A stretch of 64,000 nucleotides of DNA from Bradyrhizobium arachidis (GTDB lineage Bacteria; Pseudomonadota; Alphaproteobacteria; Rhizobiales; Xanthobacteraceae): positions 1,674,001-1,738,000 of the forward strand of contig NZ_CP030050.1 in the NCBI RefSeq assembly GCF_015291705.1. Direction: 5' to 3'. Position 1 is the stretch's first letter. Each line of letters begins with the position of its first letter. Positions 29,114-37,286 of the stretch are shown here, piece by piece. The position numbers and the translations under genes are program-made. A model generated the notes under the pieces. The model worked only from the letters and a program-made list of their open reading frames with translations. It had not been told where the DNA came from and searched no databases.

Positions 29114-30760
29114 ATGAGATCACTAGCGACCACGGTCCAGAATATTTTTGACGAGCCGGGCTGCGCCAAGAACGGCAGTAAGTCGGAGGCTGAACGCAAG
29201 AACGGCTGCACCAAGCAACTGCAGCCGGGTAGCGCTGCGGGCGGCTGTGCTTTCGATGGCGCCAAGGTTGCGCTACAGCCGTTCACCGATGTCGCTCACT
29301 TGGTGCATGGTCCGATCGCGTGCGAAGGGAATTCCTGGGACAATCGCGGCGCGGCGTCGTCAGGCTCGAATCTGTGGCGCACCTCGTTCACAACCGATTT
29401 GAGCGAAACCGATATTGTATTCGGAGGCGAGAAGCGGCTCTGCAAAGCGATCAAGGAGATCATCGACAAGTGCGACCCGCCCGCGATCTTCGTCTATCAA
29501 ACCTGCATCCCGGCGATGATTGGCGACGATATCAACGCAGTCTGTAAGGCCGCATCTCAAAGGTTCGCAAAGCCGGTGATCCCGATCAATTCCCCGGGCT
29601 TCGTCGGCTCGAAGAACCTCGGTAACAAGCTCGCCGGCGAGGCGTTGCTCGACTATGTGATCGGGACGCAAGAGCCAGACTACACCACCCCGTACGATAT
29701 CAACCTGATCGGAGAATACAACCTTTCGGGAGAGCTCTGGCAAGTGAAGCCACTGCTAGACGAACTTGGAATACGGATTCTCTCCTGCATCTCCGGCGAT
29801 GGCAAGTATCGCGAAGTCGCTTCAGCCCATCGCGCGCGGGCGGCGATGTTGGTGTGCTCAAAGTCCATGATCAACGTCGCACGCAAGATGGAGCAACGCT
29901 ACGGGATTCCGTTCTTCGAGGGGGCGTTCTACGGTATTCAAGATTCGAGCGTATCGCTGCGTCAGCTTGCCCGCTTATTGGTTGAGCGCGGTGCGCCTGC
30001 AGATCTGCTCGGGCGCACTGAATCGGTGATCGCGCGCGAGGAAGCGTGGGCCCGGGCTGCGATAGGGCCGTACAAGCCACGATTCGAAGGCAAGAAGGCT
30101 TTATTGATTACCGGCGGCGTCAAGTCATGGTCGATCGTTGCGGCACTCCAGGAATCTGGGCTTGAGTTAGTCGGAACCAGCGTCAAGAAATCAACCGGGA
30201 AAGACAAGGAGCGCATCAAGGAGCTCATGGGGCAGGACGCCCACATGATTGAGGACATGACGCCGCGCGAGATGTTTAAGATGTTAAAGGACGCAAAAGC
30301 GGACATCATGCTATCGGGCGGCAAGTCGCAGTTCGTCGCGCTGAAAGCGGCGATGCCATGGCTCGATATCAATCAGGAGCGTTGCCACGCCTATATGGGC
30401 TATGTCGGAATGGTCAAGCTGGTGGAGGAGATCGATAAGTCACTCTCGAGTCCGATGTGGGAGCAGCTACGTCGACCGGCCCCATGGGATGTATTGGCCA
30501 AGGCGATGGAGCAGATGCAATCGCCCGTGGCCGCGATCGCCTGCGATCCGGCGCTCGCCGAAACCGCGCGCCGCGCGAGGAAGATCTGCGTGTGTAACGC
30601 GGTCGATTTGGGCACGATTGAGGATGCAATCTACGCGCACGGCCTGAGGAGCGTCGCAGCGGTGAGAGAGCATACCAATGCGGCCGGTGGCTGCTGCCAG
30701 AGACGCATCGAAGGTATCTTGGTGTCCGAGCCATCTGCCATGCGACAGGCCGCAGAATAG
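29114..30760 (+). CDS. nifE: FeMo-cofactor scaffold NifE with a C-terminal BFD-type cluster domain
   Basis: A 548-residue protein related to NifD. The N-terminal part has GSAAGGCAFDGAKVALQPF, HLVHGPIACEGNSWD and the YQTCIPAMIGDDI block. It forms a tetramer with NifN on which the cofactor precursor from NifB is finished. The last 70 residues add a small domain with ICVCNAVDLGTIEDAI and AAGGCCQRRIEG. This is the CxC and CC cysteine pattern of bacterioferritin-associated ferredoxin [2Fe-2S] domains, absent from the shorter Azotobacter/Klebsiella NifE. The extra domain could feed electrons or iron. Confidence 0.96.
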   Translation: MRSLATTVQNIFDEPGCAKNGSKSEAERKNGCTKQLQPGSAAGGCAFDGAKVALQPFTDVAHLVHGPIACEGNSWDNRGAASSGSNLWRTSFTTDLSETDIVFGGEKRLCKAIKEIIDKCDPPAIFVYQTCIPAMIGDDINAVCKAASQRFAKPVIPINSPGFVGSKNLGNKLAGEALLDYVIGTQEPDYTTPYDINLIGEYNLSGELWQVKPLLDELGIRILSCISGDGKYREVASAHRARAAMLVCSKSMINVARKMEQRYGIPFFEGAFYGIQDSSVSLRQLARLLVERGAPADLLGRTESVIAREEAWARAAIGPYKPRFEGKKALLITGGVKSWSIVAALQESGLELVGTSVKKSTGKDKERIKELMGQDAHMIEDMTPREMFKMLKDAKADIMLSGGKSQFVALKAAMPWLDINQERCHAYMGYVGMVKLVEEIDKSLSSPMWEQLRRPAPWDVLAKAMEQMQSPVAAIACDPALAETARRARKICVCNAVDLGTIEDAIYAHGLRSVAAVREHTNAAGGCCQRRIEGILVSEPSAMRQAAE

Positions 30761-30769
30761 GGAGGCGTC

Positions 30770-32179
30770 ATGGCCATCGTCACGGCGCCGACGAAAGCCT
30801 GCGCTGTCAACCCGCTGAAGATGAGTCAGCCGATCGGCGGCGCATTCGCCTTCATGGGGCTGCGCGGGGCGATGCCGCTTCTGCACGGCTCCCAGGGATG
30901 CACATCCTTCGGGCTCACGCTCTTCGTCCGGCATTTCAAAGAGGCAGTACCGCTGCAGACCACGGCGATGAGCGAGGTCGCGACCGTACTCGGCGGTTAT
31001 GAGAATCTCGAGCAGGCGATACTGAACATCTACAACCGTACCAAGCCAAAGGTCATCGGTATCTGCTCGACCGGTGTCACCGAGACCAATGGCGACGATG
31101 TGGATGCCTACCTCAAGCTAATCCGCAACAAGCACCCGCCACTCGCAAAGTTGCCAATGGTGTATGTCTCGACGCCTGATTTCAAGGGCGCGTTTCAGGA
31201 CGGGTGGGAGAAGGCTGTGGCACGCATTGTGGAGGTGCTGGTGGAAGGGCCCAGCGCCAATGGCCTGAGGGATCCATTGAAAGTGAATGTTCTGCCAGGA
31301 TGTCACCTGACGCCCGGCGACATTGATGAACTCCGCGCCATAGTGGAGGATTTCGGCTTGTGCCCGTCCTTCCTCCCTGACCTGGCCGGATCGCTCGATG
31401 GGCATATCCCCGATGAGTATACGCCAACGACCACCGGCGGCATCGGCGTCGACGAAATTGCGAGCATGGGGCGCGCCGGATGGACGATTGCAATCGGGGC
31501 GCAGATGCAGCGTGCGGCAGAGGTCATGCAGGTCAAAACCGGCGTGCCTTTTCGTGTCTTCGAGCGGCTGTGTGGTCTCTGTCCGAGCGACGAATTCATG
31601 ACCTTCCTGAGCGAGATCAGCGGCCGCCCCATACCCTTGAAATATCGGCGCCAGCGCGGTCAGCTCGCCGATGCAATGCTGGACGCACATTTCCATATTG
31701 GCGGTCGCAAAGTTGCTATCGGCGCCGAGCCAGATCTTCTGTTCGATCTGTCCGGCATGCTGCACGACATGGGCGCGCAGGTGACAGCGGTCGTGACGAC
31801 CACTCAGTCGGAGGTGATCGAGCGGATCAAGACCAACGAGGTACTCATTGGCGATCTCGAGGATCTGGAAGGGCTTGCCAAAACACACCATTGCGACCTC
31901 TTGATCACGCATTCGCATGGCAGGCAAGCGGCGGCTCGGCTGAAATTGCCTTTCTATCGCACGGGTTTTCCGATGTTCGATCGACTTGGTGCGGGACACC
32001 AACTATCCGTGGGCTATCGTGGTACCCGCAATCTGATCTTTGAAATCGCCAACCTCGTGATCGCGCACCGCGAGGAAAACGATCGGCCTACGCCCGATAA
32101 GTGGCGGACTGCGTCCCGGCTGCCACTTTGCTCGGGCTATCGCAGCTCCACCGGCGCGGCTGCGGGGTCGATTGGATGA
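30770..32179 (+). CDS. nifN: FeMo-cofactor scaffold NifN
   Basis: A 469-residue NifK-like protein at ATG 30770 after AGGGAGG. It keeps KACAVNPLKMSQPIGGAFAF, HGSQGCTSFGLTLFVRHF and GICSTGVTETNGDD. It pairs with NifE as the cofactor scaffold. It follows nifE by 9 bases and its stop overlaps the nifX ATG. Confidence 0.96.
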   Translation: MAIVTAPTKACAVNPLKMSQPIGGAFAFMGLRGAMPLLHGSQGCTSFGLTLFVRHFKEAVPLQTTAMSEVATVLGGYENLEQAILNIYNRTKPKVIGICSTGVTETNGDDVDAYLKLIRNKHPPLAKLPMVYVSTPDFKGAFQDGWEKAVARIVEVLVEGPSANGLRDPLKVNVLPGCHLTPGDIDELRAIVEDFGLCPSFLPDLAGSLDGHIPDEYTPTTTGGIGVDEIASMGRAGWTIAIGAQMQRAAEVMQVKTGVPFRVFERLCGLCPSDEFMTFLSEISGRPIPLKYRRQRGQLADAMLDAHFHIGGRKVAIGAEPDLLFDLSGMLHDMGAQVTAVVTTTQSEVIERIKTNEVLIGDLEDLEGLAKTHHCDLLITHSHGRQAAARLKLPFYRTGFPMFDRLGAGHQLSVGYRGTRNLIFEIANLVIAHREENDRPTPDKWRTASRLPLCSGYRSSTGAAAGSIG

Positions 32180-32571
32180 AGGTCGCGTTTGCCACTCAGG
32201 ACCTGAAACGAGTCGACGCCCATTTTGGTTGGGCAAAGAATATCGCAATCTACGATGTCACGCCTGGAGGGCACGTGCTTCTCAAAGCGATCGAGTTTGA
32301 GGGCGATCTAAAGGAAGACGGCAACGACGACAAGTTGGCGCCGAAGATCGAGGCGATCAAGGATTGCGCAATCCTTTACGTCGCCGCCATTGGTGGTGCC
32401 GGGGCTGCGCGAGTGGTGGCCAACAAGATCCATCCTATCAAGGTGGACAAGCCAGAAAGCATTCTGGTGTTGCTCGAAAAACTCGAGCGCGTACTGAAGG
32501 GCACGCCACCTCCCTGGCTACGCAAGGCCATGGCAAAGGACCGAGGGCGTACGTTCGAGTTCGACGAATGA
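32176..32571 (+). CDS. nifX: FeMo-cofactor carrier NifX
   Basis: A 131-residue protein. ATG 32176 overlaps the nifN stop as ATGA. The sequence MKVAFATQDLKRVDAHFGWA and AAIGGAGAARVVANKIHPIK is typical of NifX. It binds and shuttles NifB-co or the VK-cluster to NifEN. The same fold forms the C-terminal part of NifB at 39868. Confidence 0.94.
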   Translation: MKVAFATQDLKRVDAHFGWAKNIAIYDVTPGGHVLLKAIEFEGDLKEDGNDDKLAPKIEAIKDCAILYVAAIGGAGAARVVANKIHPIKVDKPESILVLLEKLERVLKGTPPPWLRKAMAKDRGRTFEFDE

Positions 32572-32577
32572 GGTGAT

Positions 32578-33054
32578 ATGACCGCAAAAATAGAGCAACA
32601 GGGCAGCGCCGTCGACGCGCCGTTTCTCAAGGAGTTGATCAAGATTTGGCGTGCTCAGGATACCAACGGAGCCTGGGAGGCGAAGAGTGATCTTGACCTG
32701 CTCGAACCCTATATCCTGGATAAGCAGAAAAGGCGCGCATTGCCGATTATCGGTGATCCCGATTCCGATACACTGTGGCGGCTTAAGCTGTTCTTCGATG
32801 CGGTCGCGCTCTCGATCGAGAAGGAGACCGGCGGGATGATCCAGCCGATTCTGGATCTGCATCATGAAGGATTCGGCCGCATGGTGCTCATCTCAGGTCG
32901 GCTGATCGCCGTGAACAAGCAGCTGCGCGACGTCCATCGCTTCGGATTTGATAATTTCGTAAAGCTCGCGCAGGAGGGCGACAAGTACGTCAGCGACGGA
33001 ATCGACTTGATTCGGAAATTTCCGGACGTGGCAAACTATTGGGGATACTCATGA
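32578..33054 (+). CDS. NifX-associated nitrogen fixation protein (DUF269 family)
   Basis: A 158-residue protein with the DUF269 family layout: [19 protein letters not shown] near the start, then [20 protein letters not shown], and [17 protein letters not shown] near the end. It is found directly after nifX in most diazotrophs. The function is not settled; a role in cofactor or electron supply is usually inferred. It begins 6 bases after nifX and its stop overlaps the next gene. Confidence 0.92.
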   Translation: MTAKIEQQGSAVDAPFLKELIKIWRAQDTNGAWEAKSDLDLLEPYILDKQKRRALPIIGDPDSDTLWRLKLFFDAVALSIEKETGGMIQPILDLHHEGFGRMVLISGRLIAVNKQLRDVHRFGFDNFVKLAQEGDKYVSDGIDLIRKFPDVANYWGYS

Positions 33055-33251
33055 GCGATCGTGAAACATTGAAGGCGGAACTAAGGAAGGTGTCGGCGAA
33101 GGCGATACAGGCGAAGATGGATCTGCACGACCTTTCCGAAGAATTACCCATCAACTGGACCTCGATCATGCTGGTGGCGCAGAAGGCGTACGATGCCTAT
33201 GCCGAACTTGAGCGGAAGGGCCTCGACTTGAAGGCGCTTGAAAAAACTTAA
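33051..33251 (+). CDS. small nif-linked coiled protein (DUF683 / CCE_0567-type family)
   Basis: A 66-residue mostly helical protein, [20 protein letters not shown] at the start and [20 protein letters not shown] in the middle. It matches in size and position the small family found between the DUF269 gene and fdxB. Members bind metal in solved cases, but their role in nitrogen fixation is unknown. ATG 33051 overlaps the upstream stop (ATGA). Confidence 0.88.
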   Translation: MSDRETLKAELRKVSAKAIQAKMDLHDLSEELPINWTSIMLVAQKAYDAYAELERKGLDLKALEKT

Positions 33252-33262
33252 AGGGGCAACGC

Positions 33263-33559
33263 ATGTCGTTTCAAACACGAGACGGACGCGATTGGACGCC
33301 ACAATACCTGATCTCGATCGATGCCAAGAAGTGCATCGGCTGTGGTCGCTGTTTCAAAGTTTGCGGCCGTGATGTCATGACGTTGAAAGGAATCAGCGAG
33401 GATGGCGAATTTGTCAACCTCGATGACAACGACGATGAGATCGAAAAGAAGGTCATGGTTCTGAATGATCAAGGCGCCTGCATTGGCTGCGGTGCATGCG
33501 CCAGGGTTTGCCCGGCCAACTGCCAGACTCACACATCAGCTATACCTGAAGCGGCGTGA
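33263..33559 (+). CDS. fdxB: nif-specific ferredoxin III, 2[4Fe-4S]
   Basis: A 98-residue ferredoxin with two clear cluster motifs, CIGCGRCFKVCGRD and CIGCGACARVCPANC, separated by an acidic stretch (DDNDDEIEKK). This layout marks the nif-specific ferredoxin III group. It is the last gene of the nifDKENX operon and probably donates electrons for cofactor assembly or to nitrogenase. Confidence 0.95.
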   Translation: MSFQTRDGRDWTPQYLISIDAKKCIGCGRCFKVCGRDVMTLKGISEDGEFVNLDDNDDEIEKKVMVLNDQGACIGCGACARVCPANCQTHTSAIPEAA

Positions 33560-33568
33560 GTGAACACA

Positions 33569-33591
33569 CTCGTCCTGTCGCGGCAGGCGAG
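33569..33591. other. hairpin after fdxB, possible end of the nifD operon
   Basis: CTCG-T-CCTG pairs with CAGG-CGAG around a short loop, 10 bases after the fdxB stop. No T run follows, so termination strength is uncertain. Confidence 0.35.
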
Positions 33592-33944
33592 ATATAGGTG
33601 AGGAAAGGTGCAATTTTGATCAGGTGAACTCATGGTGAGAACCGCGCAAGGATCTCGATTGGGTGGGGCCAGCTATGTTATGCGGATACAACAGCCGCTG
33701 CTCACAAACCACTCCTCTTCAAGGTCTGCTTATTCGTGGAAGGCGAGTCGCGCCTCCCGCAGCGCTAGCCTGGTACCCATCTGCTGATAGGGAATCTGCG
33801 AGTCATCATCATTAGACGTCGGTCTCTGTGACGGATCGGCAGCCGGCGATCTTACGTGCGATTCTACCCACAGATCGCGGCTTGTCGCAGCGACATTTGT
33901 AACTCACGCGCAGAGGTAGTCACGCCGAAGCGCAGGGTATTTTT
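33592..33944. other. gap between fdxB and nopP
   Basis: 353 bases without an intact gene. The minus strand from about 33905 to 33730 holds a coding-like fragment, listed separately. The rest shows no recognised feature. Confidence 0.4.
33730..33905 (-). pseudogene. possible C-terminal fragment of an unknown protein
   Basis: A minus-strand stretch reads VTNVAATSRDLWVESH and then SPAADPSQRPTSNDDDSQIP, ending TRLALREARLAFHE with a TAA at 33730-33732. It has no start codon and is closed upstream by a stop. The low-complexity, polar composition resembles the tails of secreted effectors, and the tts box lies just beyond it. The identity is unknown. Confidence 0.25.
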
Positions 33945-33972
33945 GTCAGGTTGTGGTCAGCTAGGAATCCTA
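33945..33972 (+). promoter_or_regulatory. tts box (TtsI-dependent type III secretion promoter)
   Basis: GTCAGGTTGTGGTCAGCTAG followed by GAATCCTA. It matches the general rhizobial tts-box plan: GTCAG-TT at the left, an AGCT-like centre and CCTA at the right. It lies 68 bases before the nopP ATG. TtsI is the flavonoid/NodD-dependent regulator of type III secretion genes. Confidence 0.65.
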
Positions 33973-34040
33973 TCCTAGCAACAGAGCTTGCACGGCACGA
34001 GCTCAGTTGCGTGCAACTTTGCCGATAGGAGAGCGCTCTC

Positions 34041-34881
34041 ATGTATGGCAGAAGCGTTGGCTCATCCAGCCAGTTTACAACCGGTAACCAAACTGACGAT
34101 TCGTCAGAAGCGGGACATAGTCCCCGGTTTGCGGAAACAGTTGCAGGAATGGAGCGAGGTGGGTCATCATCCGAACCAGCGGCGTCATACTCTCTCGCTT
34201 CCGAACCGCCCATTAGAGAGATCGACCGAGACTCCTTTTTGCGCGGAGTTGAGAGATTCTTGCGCAATGATATCAGGCACATCGCCGAGAATCCAGGAGA
34301 GTACTCGGACTTCGTCTCCCAAAAGGCTGAGCGCGCAGCAACGGTTGCTGGAAGTTACGCCAACACGTACGACGATCCAAATAGCAGCACGATTTTACAG
34401 CTACCGGTTGGGCGACGAAATTGTCGGGCTTCTAAGAGCAGGAGGCCCGGCTCGGATTAAAGGAGACCATTTTCAGCAGCAGTTTGGGCGCAACGATATC
34501 ACGTCCGTCGTAGATCTTAGGGTGACTCATCCGCTTGTCGAGAACGCTGGCGATATCTTGCTAGAACATCAACTGCGAGAGGACGGGGACCAGCCACTGA
34601 TCTTGTCGCGGCCGGCCCTAGCAGGCATGGAACCTCGTCTAGCGGATATGGGTTTTGTTCCCGTAGGTCGTAACCACTGGGTGCTTGATCCTCACCAGCG
34701 CCCCGATGTGTGGGCGAAGAACGAGAACGATGAGTGGCAGCGGGTAGGCAAGCCTACGAAGTATCTTTCCAAAGATGGGGGCAGTGATCTCGGTCCTCAG
34801 AGAAGCTACGAAACGGACTCATCGGACGATGACCCTTCATTTTACTTGGAGCGCGCTCTTTGGGAGATGCACATGGAGTAA
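34041..34881 (+). pseudogene. nopP: type III secreted effector NopP, frameshifted
   Basis: ATG 34041 opens MYGRSVGSSSQF, followed by IDRDSFLRGVERFLRNDIRH and SDFVSQKAERAATVAGSYAN, all typical of NopP. About 34390 the likeness leaves this frame. It goes on in the +1 frame as RFYSYRLGDEIVGLLRAGGP, DLRVTHPLVENAGDILLEH and RNHWVLDP, to the TAA at 34879-34881. One extra base near ACGATTTTACAG breaks the gene. The total length of about 280 codons is normal for NopP. The effector is injected into host root cells and decides compatibility with some legumes, so loss could widen host range. Confidence 0.85.
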
Positions 34882-35368
34882 ATCCGCTGCAATAGCAGCA
34901 GCGGGCCTGAAATGACGGACATTTAACCGTTCTGTCCCGGGCTCAACGGCCTTGCTTCAAAGGGGGCGCACGCTCGCTGCGTCGTCCCCGTTGGCTGAAA
35001 CGGTCGTTCAGCCTTTCTCCGAAGGCGCTTACGAAACTGCGGTGGGATGCGATCCGAGGGGCGTAACGGGGCTCCCTACGGAGTGACCATCAACGAGCAG
35101 CAACGATCAGCCACCGCAGGTAGCTATCCGGCAAATGGTGCAGAGGGCCTGGACCCGAAAGCTGCAGCTGCGCGGCCGCCATGGACACGGCAGCAAGTCC
35201 AAAATTGTCGAACTCATTGGTCTGGACTACGCGGGTAATTGGGTGAGCCAGCAATGGCTGGCTTGCGCGTTGGATTACCACAGACACTATCAGCCCGGCA
35301 CTTGTACGGTTCTTGCAGGTTGCTTGCACAGCGACAATGAAAAGCGTCTTGCAATGAATGGGCGATAA
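34882..35368. other. gap between nopP and the first Rieske gene
   Basis: 487 bases without a recognised gene. A 63-codon frame at 35047 has no family likeness. No sigma-54 element with the right GG-N10-GC spacing was found. Confidence 0.4.
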
Positions 35369-35764
35369 ATGAAGCCAAATCCCGTCTACGCGATCTGCAG
35401 CTTTAACGACATTCCGAGCCGCCAAGCTATGGGATTCCATCTTATGGCCGTGGATGATCGCGGAAATCACCGGCCGTGGTCCATCGTTGTGGTGCGCTGG
35501 GGCAAAAAGGTGCTTGGCTACACCAATAAATGCCCGCACAACGGCGTCAATTTGGACTGGGTGCGAAACGAATTCCTCGATCCATACGGTATCAGGCTGA
35601 TGTGTGGCAAGCATGGTTCGACCTTCGAACTTGGCACCGGCCGGTGCGTCGAAGGTCCATGTCAAGGTAGGGCGCTCACCCCGATCGCCTTGGCAGTTCT
35701 GGATGGTGATATCTGCGTCGCTGGTGTTCATCTTGTCGAAGAGGATGCATCGGCCAACAACTGA
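35369..35764 (+). CDS. Rieske [2Fe-2S] protein 1, nif-linked
   Basis: A 131-residue soluble Rieske-type protein. The cluster motifs are NKCPHNGVNLDW and LMCGKHGSTFELGTGRC (C-x-H and C-x2-H). It lacks a membrane anchor or signal, so it acts in the cytoplasm. It resembles the small ferredoxin components of dioxygenase or nitrite reductase systems. Its place among nif genes suggests a role in electron supply or in oxygen protection, but no partner oxidoreductase is adjacent. A second paralogue lies at 45018. Confidence 0.88.
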   Translation: MKPNPVYAICSFNDIPSRQAMGFHLMAVDDRGNHRPWSIVVVRWGKKVLGYTNKCPHNGVNLDWVRNEFLDPYGIRLMCGKHGSTFELGTGRCVEGPCQGRALTPIALAVLDGDICVAGVHLVEEDASANN

Positions 35765-35773
35765 AGATCACGC

Positions 35774-36364
35774 TCAGACCGGACGGTTCTCGTTGCGGTT
35801 TTTCACAGGCTCCATCCTCTTTAGCCCGTCGTCGTACGAGATCTCCTCACAGGACAGGTCGAGATCCCTTGCGGCATCGAGAAGGTAATCAAGCTTGCCG
35901 CCCGGATCGAGCTTCTTGATGTCGTCCTTGTTGAGCCCAACCAGGTCCATCATCTCCTTCCAGACCGTGGATTCATCGCACGGTAGGACGTGAAAGCTAA
36001 TATCACCGATCTTCACTCGGTACTTCGCCAGTAAATCAATGTTGTTGCAGAACATGAAGTAGCGGCCGGTTGGGCTTAAGGCGCCGTCAAGGACGGTTGC
36101 GACGTCAGCAAGATAGGCGAAGGAATGCAGGTAGCCGGCCAGCACCGGAATAGTGCGTTCGCCGTCCTGCGCGATCGTCAACACCTGCTCAATCGAATAG
36201 TCTGGCGGTCGTTTCTCGTCCGCGACCTGATTCTGGAATTGTAGTGCCACGTCGCCGCGGAAGCCGAACCGGCCTGCCTTCGTAGTCCCGCCTTTGAGTA
36301 CAGCATTGAGCAGGCGGCCCTCCTTCTCAAGTCTGCCGAGTGCGGTGTTCTCGATTGCAGTCAT
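35774..36364 (-). CDS. conserved unknown protein with a NifA-type promoter
   Basis: A 196-residue protein; ATG 36364 follows GAGGAAG by six bases, although the frame stays open further upstream. It starts MTAIENTALGRLEKEGRLLN, with a middle section VLAGYLHSFAYLADVATVLD and a polar tail. There are no transmembrane segments or known motifs; three cysteines are scattered (FMFCNNID, VLPCDES, DLSCEE). I do not recognise the family. It is transcribed away from iscA from its own -24/-12 promoter and shares one NifA site with it, which points to a role in nitrogen fixation or Fe-S supply. Confidence 0.8.
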   Translation of the reverse strand: MTAIENTALGRLEKEGRLLNAVLKGGTTKAGRFGFRGDVALQFQNQVADEKRPPDYSIEQVLTIAQDGERTIPVLAGYLHSFAYLADVATVLDGALSPTGRYFMFCNNIDLLAKYRVKIGDISFHVLPCDESTVWKEMMDLVGLNKDDIKKLDPGGKLDYLLDAARDLDLSCEEISYDDGLKRMEPVKNRNENRPV

Positions 36365-36420
36365 TAAATTCTTCCTCGATCTAAACTCTTCACCGACTCC
36401 TTGGCCGGTGCTAGATGCGA

Positions 36421-36436
36421 TGCAAATTGCTTGCCG
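36421..36436 (-). promoter_or_regulatory. sigma-54 promoter for the unknown gene at 35774-36364
   Basis: On the minus strand CGGCAAGCAATTTGCA gives GG-N10-GC with a TTTGCA -12 half. Transcription should begin near 36410, 46 bases before the ATG. Confidence 0.65.
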
Positions 36437-36508
36437 TCCCATGCGTAGCGGCCTTCGCCGTAACTTAAAAGAAAACGCGTCAGTGCCTGCCATCGGCTCA
36501 CGGAGCCT

Positions 36509-36524
36509 TGTCGGAAACCCGACA
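36509..36524. promoter_or_regulatory. NifA upstream activator sequence shared by divergent promoters
   Basis: Exact TGT-N10-ACA (TGT CGGAAACCCG ACA). It is about 94 bases from the iscA start of transcription and about 107 from the start of the opposite unit. Being palindromic it can serve both. Confidence 0.75.
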
Positions 36525-36584
36525 CCGGTTTCCAACACCACAGTCGCGATTCAAAGAAGTGAGCATCATCAAACGTCTGCGCGC

Positions 36585-36600
36585 TGGCACGTGACTTGCC
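36585..36600 (+). promoter_or_regulatory. sigma-54 promoter of iscA-nifS-fixU
   Basis: TGGCACGTGACTTGCC matches the consensus at every key position. Transcription should begin near 36611, 25 bases before iscA. Confidence 0.85.
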
Positions 36601-36635
36601 CCTAGCAGCTAGATCCAAGATGATGAGGGAAAGCC

Positions 36636-36956
36636 GTGATCAACCTGACGCACAGCGCAGTGAACGCAATCAAGAGCGCGATTTCATCGTCGACGCACCC
36701 GACCGGCGGTCTGCGCGTCATGATCGAACCGGGCGGCTGCAATGGATTCAAATACAAGATGGGTCTGGTCGAAGAGCCGAATCCTGACGACGCCGTGATC
36801 GAATGCGATGGGCTGAAGGTGTTCGTCGATAACAAGAGCCGTGAGCATCTGATCGGGACGACCATCGATTTCGTAATGGCACTGGAGGGTTCTGGCTTTA
36901 CGTTTCACAACCCGAACGCCACCGCGAACTGCTCGTGCGGAAAATCGTTTGGCTGA
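36636..36956 (+). CDS. HesB/IscA-type Fe-S carrier protein, nif-linked
   Basis: A 106-residue A-type carrier. The three family cysteines are present in EPGGCNGFKY and NCSCGKSF. It receives Fe-S clusters or iron and passes them to target proteins, here probably nitrogenase components. It is the first gene behind a consensus sigma-54 promoter and is followed by a NifU-like domain gene and nifS. Confidence 0.93.
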   Translation: MINLTHSAVNAIKSAISSSTHPTGGLRVMIEPGGCNGFKYKMGLVEEPNPDDAVIECDGLKVFVDNKSREHLIGTTIDFVMALEGSGFTFHNPNATANCSCGKSFG

Positions 36957-36995
36957 TGAAACAGATCGTTCAGCTGATAAGGAGGACATCGAAGC

Positions 36996-37286
36996 ATGCC
37001 GGCCCAACCGGAACAACTGAGGCAATCGTCGCCCATTGCGACAGGCCGAGAGCGCCGCATTCGCGGCGCTATCGAAGAGATCCGACCCAATCTGAGACGC
37101 GATGATCGCGACTGTCACCTGATCGGGATCAATCGCAGTAGGGTCATGGTCAGGCTGTCCGCTGCCCGCACGTTGTGTAAGCTTTCGAGCGTGACGCTGA
37201 AAGGTATTCAGGCGCGGCTTGTCGATAAACGCGACGAATTGGGTCGCCTGATCCCCGTCGTGGCTGCAGGCGAGGTGGCGGATTGA
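36996..37286 (+). CDS. NifU C-terminal (Nfu)-like domain protein lacking the CxxC motif
   Basis: A 96-residue protein. RIRGAIEEIRPNLRRDDRDC and SSVTLKGIQARLVDK match the NifU C-terminal scaffold domain. The cluster-binding loop, normally A-C-x-G-C, reads SAARTLCKLSS here, so the first cysteine has become arginine and only one remains. The N-terminal 20 residues (PAQPEQLRQSSPIATG) are unlike NifU. It is followed immediately by nifS. Without the CxxC it cannot hold a shared cluster in the usual way. Confidence 0.8.
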   Translation: MPAQPEQLRQSSPIATGRERRIRGAIEEIRPNLRRDDRDCHLIGINRSRVMVRLSAARTLCKLSSVTLKGIQARLVDKRDELGRLIPVVAAGEVAD

